A stretch of 64,000 bases of DNA, from NCBI RefSeq assembly GCF_904848625.1, contig NZ_CAJHCP010000015.1, positions 1 through 64,000 on the forward strand. Direction: 5' to 3'. The notes beneath the pieces were generated by a model. The model did no database searches. It worked only from the letters and a program-made list of their open reading frames with translations, and had not been told where the DNA came from. Source of the stretch: Paraburkholderia metrosideri. Lineage in GTDB: Bacteria; Pseudomonadota; Gammaproteobacteria; Burkholderiales; Burkholderiaceae. Every line of letters begins with the position of its first letter. The stretch's first letter is position 1. The position numbers and the translations under genes are program-made. Shown one piece after another: positions 44,796-53,501 of the stretch.

Positions 44796-45151
44796 TGAAA
44801 TCGTTGTGGCGGTCTGAAGTGGAAGTAAGCGCGATGAAGCAGGGTGACTGACGCAGCCGGACGCCTCGACATGAGGCCGTGCGGGTACGGCGTGAAGCCG
44901 CCAGCCACAGCCGTAGCCAGACTGTTGGTCAAACGCGCACTTCGACCAGCATCGCCGGAGTCAGCGCCGCGACCCTTGCGCCGTCGTGTCAACCATACAT
45001 GAACGGGAGCCACAGGAGAACCGGGAACACGTGAAGGATCAAGCCATCGTGCATGGGCGAACCATGACAGCGCCGGGCAGGCGCTCGCCATTGCAGATAC
45101 TGCGATCGGGGCAGGCAGCGGGCGCGCGGCGTTTCGCACGCCCGCTCGAGG
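44796..45151. other. Intergenic region upstream of the ModA-like gene
   Basis: 356 bases between the ModA-like start and the 3' end of the oxidoreductase-hydrolase gene. I see no gene, clear promoter or terminator. Confidence 0.5.
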
Positions 45152-48100
45152 TCAATGCGCGTCGAGATATCGCCTGATCAACGGATAAACATCGACCGAC
45201 GCGTTCTTGCCGAACATACAGTCGAGGTGTCCATAACCCGGAATCAGATGGCGTTCATAAGGCTGTTCTGGAAAGTGACTGACCAGCATGTTGAACGTCA
45301 ATTCGGTGCTTTTCGGCAGATACGTTTCGTTTTTTTCGCCGTGAATAAAGCCGATTGGCATGCGCATGCCTTCCAGTCCTTTCATGCCGTCCGCACCGGT
45401 CAGATAGACGTCGTTGCCTTCGGCATCGACGACCTTGCCCGCCCGCACCATCGCCGCGAGATGTCTGAAGACCTCGACGTCGTGTATGCCGAGCAGTTCC
45501 TGCAGATTCGAATGCAGCGTCTCGTTCAGTTTTTCATGTTCGTAGAGCAGGCCATACAGAAAGGTCGCGCGATGACAGATCGGATTGCCACAGCCTTCGT
45601 CATGATCGAGCGGATAGAGCCTGAGCGCTTCGTCGAGCAGATTGGCGGGCCACGAGTCGTCCTGCGTGTACGCGGTCAGGTCGCGTACGCCGAGATGTTT
45701 CATGATGCCGGGGATATGCAGGCCCGCCTTGATTTTTTGCAACGTGCCAGGCACCGGGTTCGTCGATACCTGCGAAATAACCGCCGAGCGCACGCCTTCG
45801 AGCCTGTCGAGCAACGACATGCTCAACGAGACACCTCCCATGCAATGACCCAATGCCTGAATGTTCGCTGCGCCGGTCACCTCGAGAATTTTGGCGACGG
45901 CGGCGGGAATGTCCTCGCGCGCCACCTTGTCGACGTTGGTCGGCACCAGCACGCTGGGCATTTCGATGCTGACACGCAGATCGACGAGCCACACATCGTA
46001 GTTGGCCGCGCAGAGATATTCGACGAGATTGGTCGCGATCAGATCAGTGGAAAACATTCGGCTCGATACGCCTGAGCCATGAATCAGCAGCACGGGGCGC
46101 GCATTCCGGTTCGCGGGATCGACATAGCGTGTGAGCCTTAGCGTCGTGCCGTCCGGTGTATCGAAGAAGAACAGTTGCGGGGCGGGCGCGCGCAGTGCGC
46201 GCTTCAGACGCGGCGGCGCCTTCGGGTCGTAAAACTGCAATGGCGCGGCAACGCCGCCGTATTCCGTGAACAACACGCCGGCGAAAAACTTGCCGAATTT
46301 CAACGTCCATTCGAGGCGCGTCTTCAGATCGGGCGTGTTGGTGACTTCGAGCGTGCGCTGCTGTTTGAGGAAATTTTCCGGTGTGATGATCAGCGTGGCT
46401 TTGCCGATGACCGGTGCGTCCTGTTGCGCCGACTCGCGGATCTCGGCATACAGCGTGTTGGTCTGCTCCCACAGATTGATCGGCGAGGAACGCGTGATGA
46501 TCTTCTGTCCCGTCAGATACCAGGTTTTTCCTTCGGCAGCGTTGAGCGTCATCCGGTAATTCATGTTGCGCTCATCGACATCGGACTCGCTGACGACGAA
46601 AAGATTGAAGGTGCCGTCAGTGATCGTCATCGGCTGAGCGGAAAGTGCGGGACAGGTCAACGTTCCCGCCGTATGAGCCAGATGCTGCGCATTGCCGAGC
46701 ATGTCGGCGAGATCGTCCGATTCGACGGTCAGCGTGAATTCGATCGGACTCGTCGCGGCTTGTCCCGCCACGACCGGCGTGTAAGTGCCGACCATGGTCT
46801 CGGTGAAGCGCAAGCCGATTTTTTGCGGAGGCGGCGGCGCGACCGTGCCCTTCGCGGTGTAATCGATCGACCAGCCGTGCGACGCAGCCAGTCGTGCGCA
46901 ATTGCGTTCGGCTAATGCAGAAATGGTCAGCAGCGGATTGACGCCGAGTGACATCGGCATCACCGCGCCGTCCATCACATAGAGCCCGTCGTGTACTTCG
47001 GTGCCTGTTGCGCCGCTATAGACGCGACCCATGTGATCGACCACGCCACGCCCGGCGTCGTCGCCCATGCCACAGCCGCCCAGTGGATGCACGGTGACGG
47101 TGCGATTGCCGGCGATATCGGTGGAAATCGGATTGCGCAGGTATTTGCCGCCGAGCGGTACGGTTGCCTGCTTGAGCACGTTTTCAATGGTTTGAAAAAT
47201 CGGCTGCTTGCCCGCCTTTTTCCACGCGATGCGCGCACGGCCTTTATCGTCGACGCTGATCTGGCCGCTTTCGTCGTCGTGCGCCATCACGAGGTAGCTC
47301 TGCGTGTGGTTGAGCGCGCCGTGATACGGGCCGCGCAGAAAGCTTTCTGCCACGCGCGCTTCGTAGTCGATCCGGTCACGAAGCGGGCGCCGCGCGCTCG
47401 CGTCGACGTCCACGCCTTCCAGCGGCGCGGCATTGCCTAGCAGCCCGACCAGTGCCACCCCGACGGCGCCCGCCAGCGAGCCTTCTTCGATCACATAGCC
47501 GTCTTTCACATTGGCGGTATTGCGATTGTCGATCAGGCCGGTAATCGTCGGCCCGACCGCAGGAATCTCGCCCTGGACGTGCGAGCCCCAGCCGACTCCG
47601 TTGATCACGTCGTCGGTGTTGTACGCGAAGGCGAGCACGTCGCCGTTGCCCGTGAAGTGCTGGCCGAGCATGTCCGACGTGGTCAGCCCCTGCTTGCGCG
47701 AGCGCAACAGCAATGCGGTTGAACCAATCGTTCCCGCCGACACGATGACGATATCGGCGCTCACGAACAGATCGGGCGCGTCATAGCTTTCGCGGCCGAG
47801 TTGCACCAGCTGGAAGCTCACCTTCCAGTTGCGTGTGTCGGTGTCACGCGTCACCGAATGCACGGCGGCGCCGGTGAAAATCTCCGCACCGTGCGCGACG
47901 GCATCAGGCAGATAGTTCATGTGCGTCGAATTTTTCGCGTCGTAGTTGCAACCCGAGTTGCAATCGCCGCAACCGACGCAAGCTTTCTGCCCGACACCCG
48001 CAGCGTTGATGCGATCTTCAAAAGTGACGGTGATCGGCGGACGGCTGAAGCGGTCTGCCATGCCCAACCCCTGCGCCGATTTTTCGAGTGCCTGCAATTT

Positions 48101-48568
48101 CGGCAGCGGTGGGAAATCATCGGGGACCGGCGCAGGTTCCAGCATCGCGCGAGCCAGTGCATAGCCGTGATCGCGGCCGTCCTTGTCGGCGCGCAGCGCG
48201 GCCGGCCAGCGCGAGTCGTCCCATAGGCGCGGATCGGCTTCGAGCGCGACATTGGCGTTGATCAGCGACGTGCCGCCCAGTCCGCAACCGACCACCGCGT
48301 TCACGTCCTCGTTCACATGCACTTCGAGCAAAGCCAGTGGCGAGCCGATTTGCGCGAGGGCCGTGTTGTACTGGACATTTTCAGTGCCCTGAAACGGCGT
48401 GCGCGGATAGTCGCCTGCCATGAATTCGCGCCCCCGTTCGAGCACACAGACACTGCGGCCCGCACGCGCCATGCGGCTCGCTGCAATTGCGCCGCCGTAA
48501 CCCGAGCCGACGACGACCACGTCGTAATGCCGTTTCAGCGCCGTGGGGGCGCTCGATAAACGCTTCAT
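45152..48568 (-). CDS. GMC oxidoreductase / alpha-beta hydrolase fusion protein
   Basis: About 1138 residues from the ATG at 48568, which has gagg about 8 bases upstream. Domain 1 (1 to about 570) is a cholesterol-oxidase-like GMC flavoenzyme: FAD loop VVVGSGYGGA (residues 18-27), CVGCGDCNSGC (197-207), and the C-terminal VHPLGGCGMG and GVNPLLTISALAERN. Domain 2 (about 590-790) looks like a beta-rich linker. Domain 3 (about 800-1138) is an alpha/beta hydrolase with HGSG oxyanion segment, nucleophile elbow GHCMGG (C909) and a late His in GYGHLDCMFG. The nucleophile is Cys, as in PHA synthases, rather than Ser. It probably oxidises a lipophilic alcohol and acts on an acyl or ester group. Substrate unknown. 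Confidence 0.88.
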   Translation of the reverse strand: MKRLSSAPTALKRHYDVVVVGSGYGGAIAASRMARAGRSVCVLERGREFMAGDYPRTPFQGTENVQYNTALAQIGSPLALLEVHVNEDVNAVVGCGLGGTSLINANVALEADPRLWDDSRWPAALRADKDGRDHGYALARAMLEPAPVPDDFPPLPKLQALEKSAQGLGMADRFSRPPITVTFEDRINAAGVGQKACVGCGDCNSGCNYDAKNSTHMNYLPDAVAHGAEIFTGAAVHSVTRDTDTRNWKVSFQLVQLGRESYDAPDLFVSADIVIVSAGTIGSTALLLRSRKQGLTTSDMLGQHFTGNGDVLAFAYNTDDVINGVGWGSHVQGEIPAVGPTITGLIDNRNTANVKDGYVIEEGSLAGAVGVALVGLLGNAAPLEGVDVDASARRPLRDRIDYEARVAESFLRGPYHGALNHTQSYLVMAHDDESGQISVDDKGRARIAWKKAGKQPIFQTIENVLKQATVPLGGKYLRNPISTDIAGNRTVTVHPLGGCGMGDDAGRGVVDHMGRVYSGATGTEVHDGLYVMDGAVMPMSLGVNPLLTISALAERNCARLAASHGWSIDYTAKGTVAPPPPQKIGLRFTETMVGTYTPVVAGQAATSPIEFTLTVESDDLADMLGNAQHLAHTAGTLTCPALSAQPMTITDGTFNLFVVSESDVDERNMNYRMTLNAAEGKTWYLTGQKIITRSSPINLWEQTNTLYAEIRESAQQDAPVIGKATLIITPENFLKQQRTLEVTNTPDLKTRLEWTLKFGKFFAGVLFTEYGGVAAPLQFYDPKAPPRLKRALRAPAPQLFFFDTPDGTTLRLTRYVDPANRNARPVLLIHGSGVSSRMFSTDLIATNLVEYLCAANYDVWLVDLRVSIEMPSVLVPTNVDKVAREDIPAAVAKILEVTGAANIQALGHCMGGVSLSMSLLDRLEGVRSAVISQVSTNPVPGTLQKIKAGLHIPGIMKHLGVRDLTAYTQDDSWPANLLDEALRLYPLDHDEGCGNPICHRATFLYGLLYEHEKLNETLHSNLQELLGIHDVEVFRHLAAMVRAGKVVDAEGNDVYLTGADGMKGLEGMRMPIGFIHGEKNETYLPKSTELTFNMLVSHFPEQPYERHLIPGYGHLDCMFGKNASVDVYPLIRRYLDAH

Positions 48569-48687
48569 CAGGACCACCTCGTCACGAAGGGAACGCGGGG
48601 AAATAGAGCCGGACTGCGGAAGGAAGACGGAATGCGGTCGCGGCTTTTTTATCGTAGGCGATGCGCGACCCATTCCACCTGTTTCGA

Positions 48688-49479
48688 TTACGCTGCTACC
48701 TGATCAAGCTCGCTGTCGCTCGATTCCGCCGCCAGCAGGTTCAACGCCAGCAGAATGGCCTCACGGTTATCGACGTCGATCGCGATCCCGAGCGTGTCCG
48801 TCAGCCAGTGCCCGATCTTGGTATTGGAGAATTCCTGCGTGCCGGCCGTCTTTTTCATCGTGACGCCGAGTTTGATCGCGCGATAGTGATACGAGGGCAC
48901 CCGATGCTGAGCCGCCACTGCCGACAACCCGCCTTTGCCTTCCGAGCACCAGCCGAGGCTGCCCGCGAGAACGATCCGCTCCGGCTCGTCGAGACTGTCG
49001 ATAAAAGCGCGCGCCGCCAACCGGACGCGCTGCTCGTCGAGTCCGTATTGCAGCAGCACGCTGTTTATCGGGTCTTCGAGCGCTTGCGCGTGCAGGTCGA
49101 TTTCCTGCGCCATGCCTTCGTTTTCCATCGACACATTGCGTTGATGGCACGCGCTGCGCAGGCAGTCGATCAGATAGCGGCGGAAATACGCGCACACCGC
49201 GTAGCCGTTGGACGGCGCGCTGTCCGCGCAGGAGCTGGTTTCCGTATGGCCGGGTGCGAGCCGCAGCACCTTGGCGTAAATGAACTGCGCGACCAGTTCC
49301 TCCTTGTCCTCGCCGAGCGCCTGCAACTCGAGCGGGTGATAGGTCCGCAACGCGCGCCTGACCAGTTCGACCATCGACACCATTTCGTCGCCGGACAACT
49401 GGGTGCGTCGGCGCCACAGGTCGGGCAGGATGGCATCATCGAGATTGCGGACGAACGCGTGGCTCGGAACTGCGCCCAT
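48688..49479 (-). CDS. Sigma-factor-like regulatory protein, unclassified
   Basis: 263 residues from the ATG at 49479, preceded by cggagg with 6-base spacing; the longer frame to 49707 is rejected. Residues 59-112 (KEELVAQFIYAKVLR ... YFRRYLIDCLRSA) look like the core-binding helices of sigma region 2. Residues 160-205 (IDSLDEPERIVLAG ... GLSAVAAQHRVPSYHYRAI) look like a region 4 helix-turn-helix. It lies 119 bases upstream of the oxidoreductase-hydrolase gene on the same strand. I recognise no exact family; an ECF-like or sigma-derived activator is the best guess. Confidence 0.55.
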   Translation of the reverse strand: MGAVPSHAFVRNLDDAILPDLWRRRTQLSGDEMVSMVELVRRALRTYHPLELQALGEDKEELVAQFIYAKVLRLAPGHTETSSCADSAPSNGYAVCAYFRRYLIDCLRSACHQRNVSMENEGMAQEIDLHAQALEDPINSVLLQYGLDEQRVRLAARAFIDSLDEPERIVLAGSLGWCSEGKGGLSAVAAQHRVPSYHYRAIKLGVTMKKTAGTQEFSNTKIGHWLTDTLGIAIDVDNREAILLALNLLAAESSDSELDQVAA

Positions 49480-49902
49480 GAAAACCTCCGTAAAAGTAAG
49501 GCCAAGGAGCGCGGTGCGTCCGGACTGCAAGCCGGACATGAATGAGGGACCTTTGATGCCGCGCTGGAATGTAAAGTCAGTATGGTTTCCGCCGACTGCT
49601 TCGCCTATATGGATTAAGTAGTAGCTGATGGGTAAACTTCCGGGTAAACCTAAACTACGCTTAACGCTGTGTCGCGCATCCCGCCAGCCTCTGCGGACCC
49701 GTTTCAAACGCTGGCCCTGTCATTCGTCTGAAGAGAAAGCGTGCGCCGCACCTCGATTCGGCGCCATCCCGTGACCGCGCTGCGGCCGGAACCTGCCGTC
49801 ACTGATGCGGTCTTCCCGTGCGCAACGCGCGGTCCGTCCCGTCTGAGTCGAGCTTTCGCGACCTGTCACCGAATTTGCCGTGCCCGACAAGGAGACCGCG
49901 CA
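49480..49902. other. Divergent upstream region of the sigma-like gene and the histidine kinase
   Basis: 423 bases with no gene. It holds a direct repeat at 49630-49649 and the kinase ribosome site aaggaga (49889-49895). Confidence 0.55.
49630..49649. repeat. Two GGGTAAAC direct repeats, 12 bases apart
   Basis: GGGTAAAC occurs at 49630-49637 and 49642-49649, so the repeats lie on nearly the same helix face. It is in an AT-richer divergent promoter region 150 bases from the sigma-like gene and about 255 from the kinase, a plausible activator or response-regulator binding site. Confidence 0.45.
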
Positions 49903-51822
49903 ATGCGGGCCGACCCGATCCAGCGTGCCATCGACGAAGACCTCGTCCGCGTGTTGTACGCGCAAGATCCGATTGCCTTTTTCTCGCACTGGTTTTCGAT
50001 CGCGGTGCTGATCGCGATTTATTGGCCGGCGATACCGTCGCCGCGGCTATTCGCTGCGTGCTTCGGGTTTTATGCGGTGGCCAATTTCGGCAGCCTCGCG
50101 CTGTGGATCTGCAATCGTCGCTGTCCGCAACTCGTTTCGCCGCGTGACTGGATTTATCTGCACGCGTTACGCGGTGTATTGCTTTACAGCGCACCGGGTA
50201 TTGCGGTGTGGTTCGCGTTCCAGAGCGCGCAAACCGACTTGCCGTTGCTGCATACCGTCATGCTCGTGACATTGGCGGCGGGCGTGTTCATGTCGAATGG
50301 TTTCGACCTGCTGAATTTCTCTACCGCGATTCCATTTCTTTTATTCCCGTCGATCGTGCTGCTGTTCGGCTCGCATACGTTCGACCGCACGCTTCTGGCA
50401 ATCGTGATCGCGTTCTTCTTCTGCGCGATCAACGTCTATGCGATGAGTTACCGCAAGCTGTTCCGGCAGGTCGTGCAGGCACGGGTCGATCAGCAGTATC
50501 TGGCGGAGTCGCTGGCGGCACAGAAGCATGTCGCCGAAGAGGCGAGTCTCGCGAAGACGCGTTTTTTTGCCGCCGCCAGCCACGATTTACGGCAGCCGCT
50601 GCATGCAATCGGGTTGCTGGCCGCGTCGCTCAACGACGCGGCCGCGACGCCCGCGCAGCATGCGAAGACGGCGGAGCACATCGTCTATAACGTCGAGGCG
50701 TTGAATCAGTTGTTCAATCAGGTGCTCGATCTCGCGCGGCTCGAAAGCGGCGTGACGCAGGTGATCCGGCTGCATTTCCGGCTCTCGGAACTGTTCGAGC
50801 GGGTGGGCAGCCAGTATCGGCCGCAGGCTGCGGCCAAGGGGCTGGCGCTGCGGATTGCGCCGACCACGATGGTGGTGCATGACGATCCGGTGTTGCTTGA
50901 ACGCGTGCTGAGCAACCTGCTGTCGAACGCCGTGCGTTATACCGAGGACGGCGCGATCTGGCTGGGATTTCGACGCGCGGGCCGGCTTGATGGCGGCTTT
51001 GTCGAAGTGCGCGATTCGGGTATCGGGATTCCGGCCGACGAGCAGGAGGCTATTTTCGAGGAGTTTTATCAGGTCGCGAATCCGCAGCGCGACGCGCGTC
51101 AGGGCCATGGGCTGGGTTTGCCGACGGTCAAGCGCCTGATCGACATGCTCGGCGGCGAACTGCAATTGCGCTCGGCGCCGGGGCGCGGCTCCGTGTTCCG
51201 CTTTCCGGTGCAGGCGGGCGAGGTCGGCGGGATCGTCGCGAGTCTGAACGAAGCGGTGGCGGGTGGGCCTTCTGCGCAAGGCCGGCGCGTGCTGTGTATC
51301 GACGACGATCCGTCGATTCTCGAAGGTCTGTCGAGTTTGCTGGGGCGCTGGGGTTGCGCAGTGCTTGGCGCGCGCGACGAGGTCGAGGCGCTCACCGCGC
51401 TGGCCGGCGGCTTCGTTCCGGATGCCGTGCTGTGCGATTACCAGCTCGCGAATCACCGGACCGGCGCACAGGCACTGACGGCGGTACGCGGGGCGCTGGC
51501 CAACGCGGGGCATGACAACGTCGTGACGCTGCTGATTACCGGCGATATGGCGTCGGCGGAACTGGCTGCGCTCGCGTTGCAGGGTATCCCGGTGTTGCAT
51601 AAACCGGTGACGCCGGCGCGTTTGCGGCGCACGCTGGAGATGCTGTGGCAGCAGGCCGAACTGGATAAGGGAAGGGCGGCCTCGGCGGTGAAGCTGGGTC
51701 AGGGTGGGGGCGCCGAAGAAGCTGACGGCGCAGGTTCCGCTGCGGCAACGGAGGTGGGTGCATCGCCGGGCACGATTGCGGCTGGTTTGCAAAGTCAGGT
51801 GCAAGGGCAGCCGCAGAAGTGA
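49903..51822 (+). CDS. Hybrid sensor histidine kinase with C-terminal receiver domain
   Basis: About 639 residues from the ATG at 49903 (ribosome site aaggaga). Six or seven membrane helices fill residues 25-185, then a HisKA domain with phosphoacceptor H227 in ASHDLRQPLHAIG, an ATPase domain with NLLSNAVRYTEDG, DSGIGIP and GHGLGL, and a receiver domain with D512 (VLCDYQL). The last about 55 residues are Gly/Ala/Gln-rich. There is no periplasmic sensor domain, so it probably senses a membrane cue. Convergent with a NarL-type response regulator, its likely partner. Confidence 0.9.
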   Translation: MRADPIQRAIDEDLVRVLYAQDPIAFFSHWFSIAVLIAIYWPAIPSPRLFAACFGFYAVANFGSLALWICNRRCPQLVSPRDWIYLHALRGVLLYSAPGIAVWFAFQSAQTDLPLLHTVMLVTLAAGVFMSNGFDLLNFSTAIPFLLFPSIVLLFGSHTFDRTLLAIVIAFFFCAINVYAMSYRKLFRQVVQARVDQQYLAESLAAQKHVAEEASLAKTRFFAAASHDLRQPLHAIGLLAASLNDAAATPAQHAKTAEHIVYNVEALNQLFNQVLDLARLESGVTQVIRLHFRLSELFERVGSQYRPQAAAKGLALRIAPTTMVVHDDPVLLERVLSNLLSNAVRYTEDGAIWLGFRRAGRLDGGFVEVRDSGIGIPADEQEAIFEEFYQVANPQRDARQGHGLGLPTVKRLIDMLGGELQLRSAPGRGSVFRFPVQAGEVGGIVASLNEAVAGGPSAQGRRVLCIDDDPSILEGLSSLLGRWGCAVLGARDEVEALTALAGGFVPDAVLCDYQLANHRTGAQALTAVRGALANAGHDNVVTLLITGDMASAELAALALQGIPVLHKPVTPARLRRTLEMLWQQAELDKGRAASAVKLGQGGGAEEADGAGSAAATEVGASPGTIAAGLQSQVQGQPQK

Positions 51823-52152
51823 GGGCGGCTGACGCCGTGCGTTGCCGTCGACGCGGTAGTGTTCGTGTCGCGGTGGGTGGCGCGGAAACAAGCGCTCGGG
51901 GGGAGGGGGCGTCGCGACTCCCCGACGCCGAAAGACCGCAGCGCTGAAAGGCCTAAACGCCGAAAGACCTAAACGCCGAAAGACCCCAAGACTCCAAGAC
52001 CCCAAGACCCCAAGACCCCAAGGCCTCAAGACCTCAACGCCCCAAGGCCGCAAGCCCCAAGGCCGCAACGCCCCAGTGCCCAGTGCCCCCAGTGCCCCCA
52101 GTGCCCCCAGTGCCCAAGCCCCAAGCCCAAGCCCCAAGCCCAAGCCCAAGCC
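51823..52152. repeat. Low-complexity octamer repeats and G-quadruplex motif between kinase and regulator
   Basis: From about 51945 to 52152 the + strand consists of short tandem units: two copies of cgccgaaagacctaaa, about eight units like aagacccc, then agtgccccc units and aagccc units that run up to the response-regulator stop codon. At 52071-52115 the minus strand has six G-runs of 3-5 separated by CACT, a classic G-quadruplex pattern. No gene is supported here; an open minus-strand frame translates into Gly/Leu repeats. Confidence 0.85.
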
Positions 52153-52926
52153 CTAAAGCGTCTTCCCCGCCTCCAGCCACCCATTGATGACCGCAATCGC
52201 CGTCGATCGGTTATGCACGCCCAGCGCCCGGAAAATCACCGACAGATGGACCTTCACCGTCCCTTCGGCGACGCCCAGATCGCGCGCGATCATCTTGTTG
52301 GTCCAGCCGCGATGCACGAGCCGCATGATGTCCTGCTGCCGGGGCGACAGATTCTCCAGCAAATGCTGCTGATGCGGCTGCAACGCCTGAACCTGCGTAA
52401 TGGGCTCGGTCAGGGACTGGGCGCCCGACGTGCCGCCATGCGGTGCAACACCCTGGTCCGGTGCTGCGGGCGCGCAAGCCGAGGCCGAAGCGCCGCCGCC
52501 CGCACCCGATTGCGCGTCCCGCGACCCCAGCAGACTCAGCGCTTCCATCGGCACATAGGCGCCGCCCGACAGCACCAGTTCGATCGCTTTCAGCATGACG
52601 CTCGCAGGCTGCCGCTTCGGCACGAATCCCAGAGCCCCGGCGGCGAGCACCGCGCGCATCTCGTCAGGCGATTCCTCAGCGGACAGCACCACCACCGGCA
52701 GCGCCGGATTCGCCTTCAGCAACACTTCGAGCGATGAAGCGCCGCTCATGCCCGGCATATGCAGATCGACGATCGCCAGATCGTGGTCGGCATCCGGTCG
52801 TGCGGCGGTGGCAAGTGTTTCCCAGCTATCGGCTTCGTCGAACTGCGCGTCGGGATCGAGACCGCGCAGCAAACCCTTGACGCCTTGCCGGATCAGTTCA
52901 TGGTCGTCGGCCACAAGAAACTTCAT
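52153..52926 (-). CDS. NarL/LuxR-type response regulator
   Basis: 257 residues. The receiver domain has acidic D7-D8 (VADDHE), phosphoacceptor D54 (AIVDLHMPG), and the switch residues of VVLSAEES and FVPKRQ. An Ala/Gly/Pro-rich linker (about 140-185) leads to a LuxR-type HTH: LSPRQQDIMRLVHRGWTNKM then GVAEGTVKVHLSVIF. It is convergent with the hybrid kinase at 49903 and is its probable target. The linker is longer than in most NarL proteins. Confidence 0.92.
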   Translation of the reverse strand: MKFLVADDHELIRQGVKGLLRGLDPDAQFDEADSWETLATAARPDADHDLAIVDLHMPGMSGASSLEVLLKANPALPVVVLSAEESPDEMRAVLAAGALGFVPKRQPASVMLKAIELVLSGGAYVPMEALSLLGSRDAQSGAGGGASASACAPAAPDQGVAPHGGTSGAQSLTEPITQVQALQPHQQHLLENLSPRQQDIMRLVHRGWTNKMIARDLGVAEGTVKVHLSVIFRALGVHNRSTAIAVINGWLEAGKTL

Positions 52927-53276
52927 GATGTCTCCGCGAGTCGGGCCTGCCCGTTATTTACGTTCGCCGTCAGGGGGTCTCGTATCGGGTCCTGTTCCTG
53001 TCGTTCTACTTGTCGTGTCGTGAAACGCATCATGGCCGGCTACCCCGCGCTTCTTGTGCCGATCGGTGGTGCGGCGCGCCTACCGGCGGCCGCCCAGGTG
53101 GAGCAATATCAATACGATCGCCGGCTGGTTTGAAGCGCCCCATTCAGGGTAAGGCAGGTCTCCCGCGCCCAGCTTCCGGCTTGGTACGTAGACGAGGCGA
53201 ATGGCCCTTTTTTGAACGCTTTCCCGCACGATCCCGAAGCTTATGCGCGCCGGATCAAGCCATATGAAAGCAGCGC
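52927..53276. other. Intergenic region upstream of the response regulator
   Basis: 350 bases between the response-regulator start and the DUF2474 gene end. I see no supported gene, hairpin terminator or repeat. Confidence 0.5.
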
Positions 53277-53501
53277 TTATTTGACTGCGAACAGCGTCGC
53301 ATTCATCAGAAGCTTGAAGGCGAAGCCGAGCGATACCGCTGAGGCTACACCAAAGCACCACAGCGCAATAAACCAGATCCAGCCAGGCAGTTTTCGCGTT
53401 GAGGCGGCGGGCGTCGTCACTGCATTCCGCCTACCCATCAATGAAGCGCTCGCCGACGCGCGGCCGCCGGGTTGTTTAGTGATAGTGATGTTGGTCGTCA
53501 T
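53277..53501 (-). CDS. DUF2474-type small subunit-like protein of the quinol oxidase operon
   Basis: 74 residues with one clear membrane helix at the C-terminal half (LPGWIWFIALWCFGVASAVS) after a polar 35-residue N-terminus. DUF2474 proteins often follow cioB/cydB and probably are accessory subunits comparable to CydX. The gene overlaps the 3' end of cioB by 26 bases. Confidence 0.72.
   Translation of the reverse strand: MTTNITITKQPGGRASASASLMGRRNAVTTPAASTRKLPGWIWFIALWCFGVASAVSLGFAFKLLMNATLFAVK

Noticed and set aside
45152..48673. Frameshift or assembly join as the cause of the oxidoreductase-hydrolase fusion
   Set aside because: The frame is continuous and both halves and the linker look intact; fusion is taken as real, though read-level proof is lacking.
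50587..52149. 520-codon minus-strand frame with Gly/Leu and Trp/Gly repeats
   Set aside because: It reads through the low-complexity repeat and antisense to the histidine kinase; no domain.
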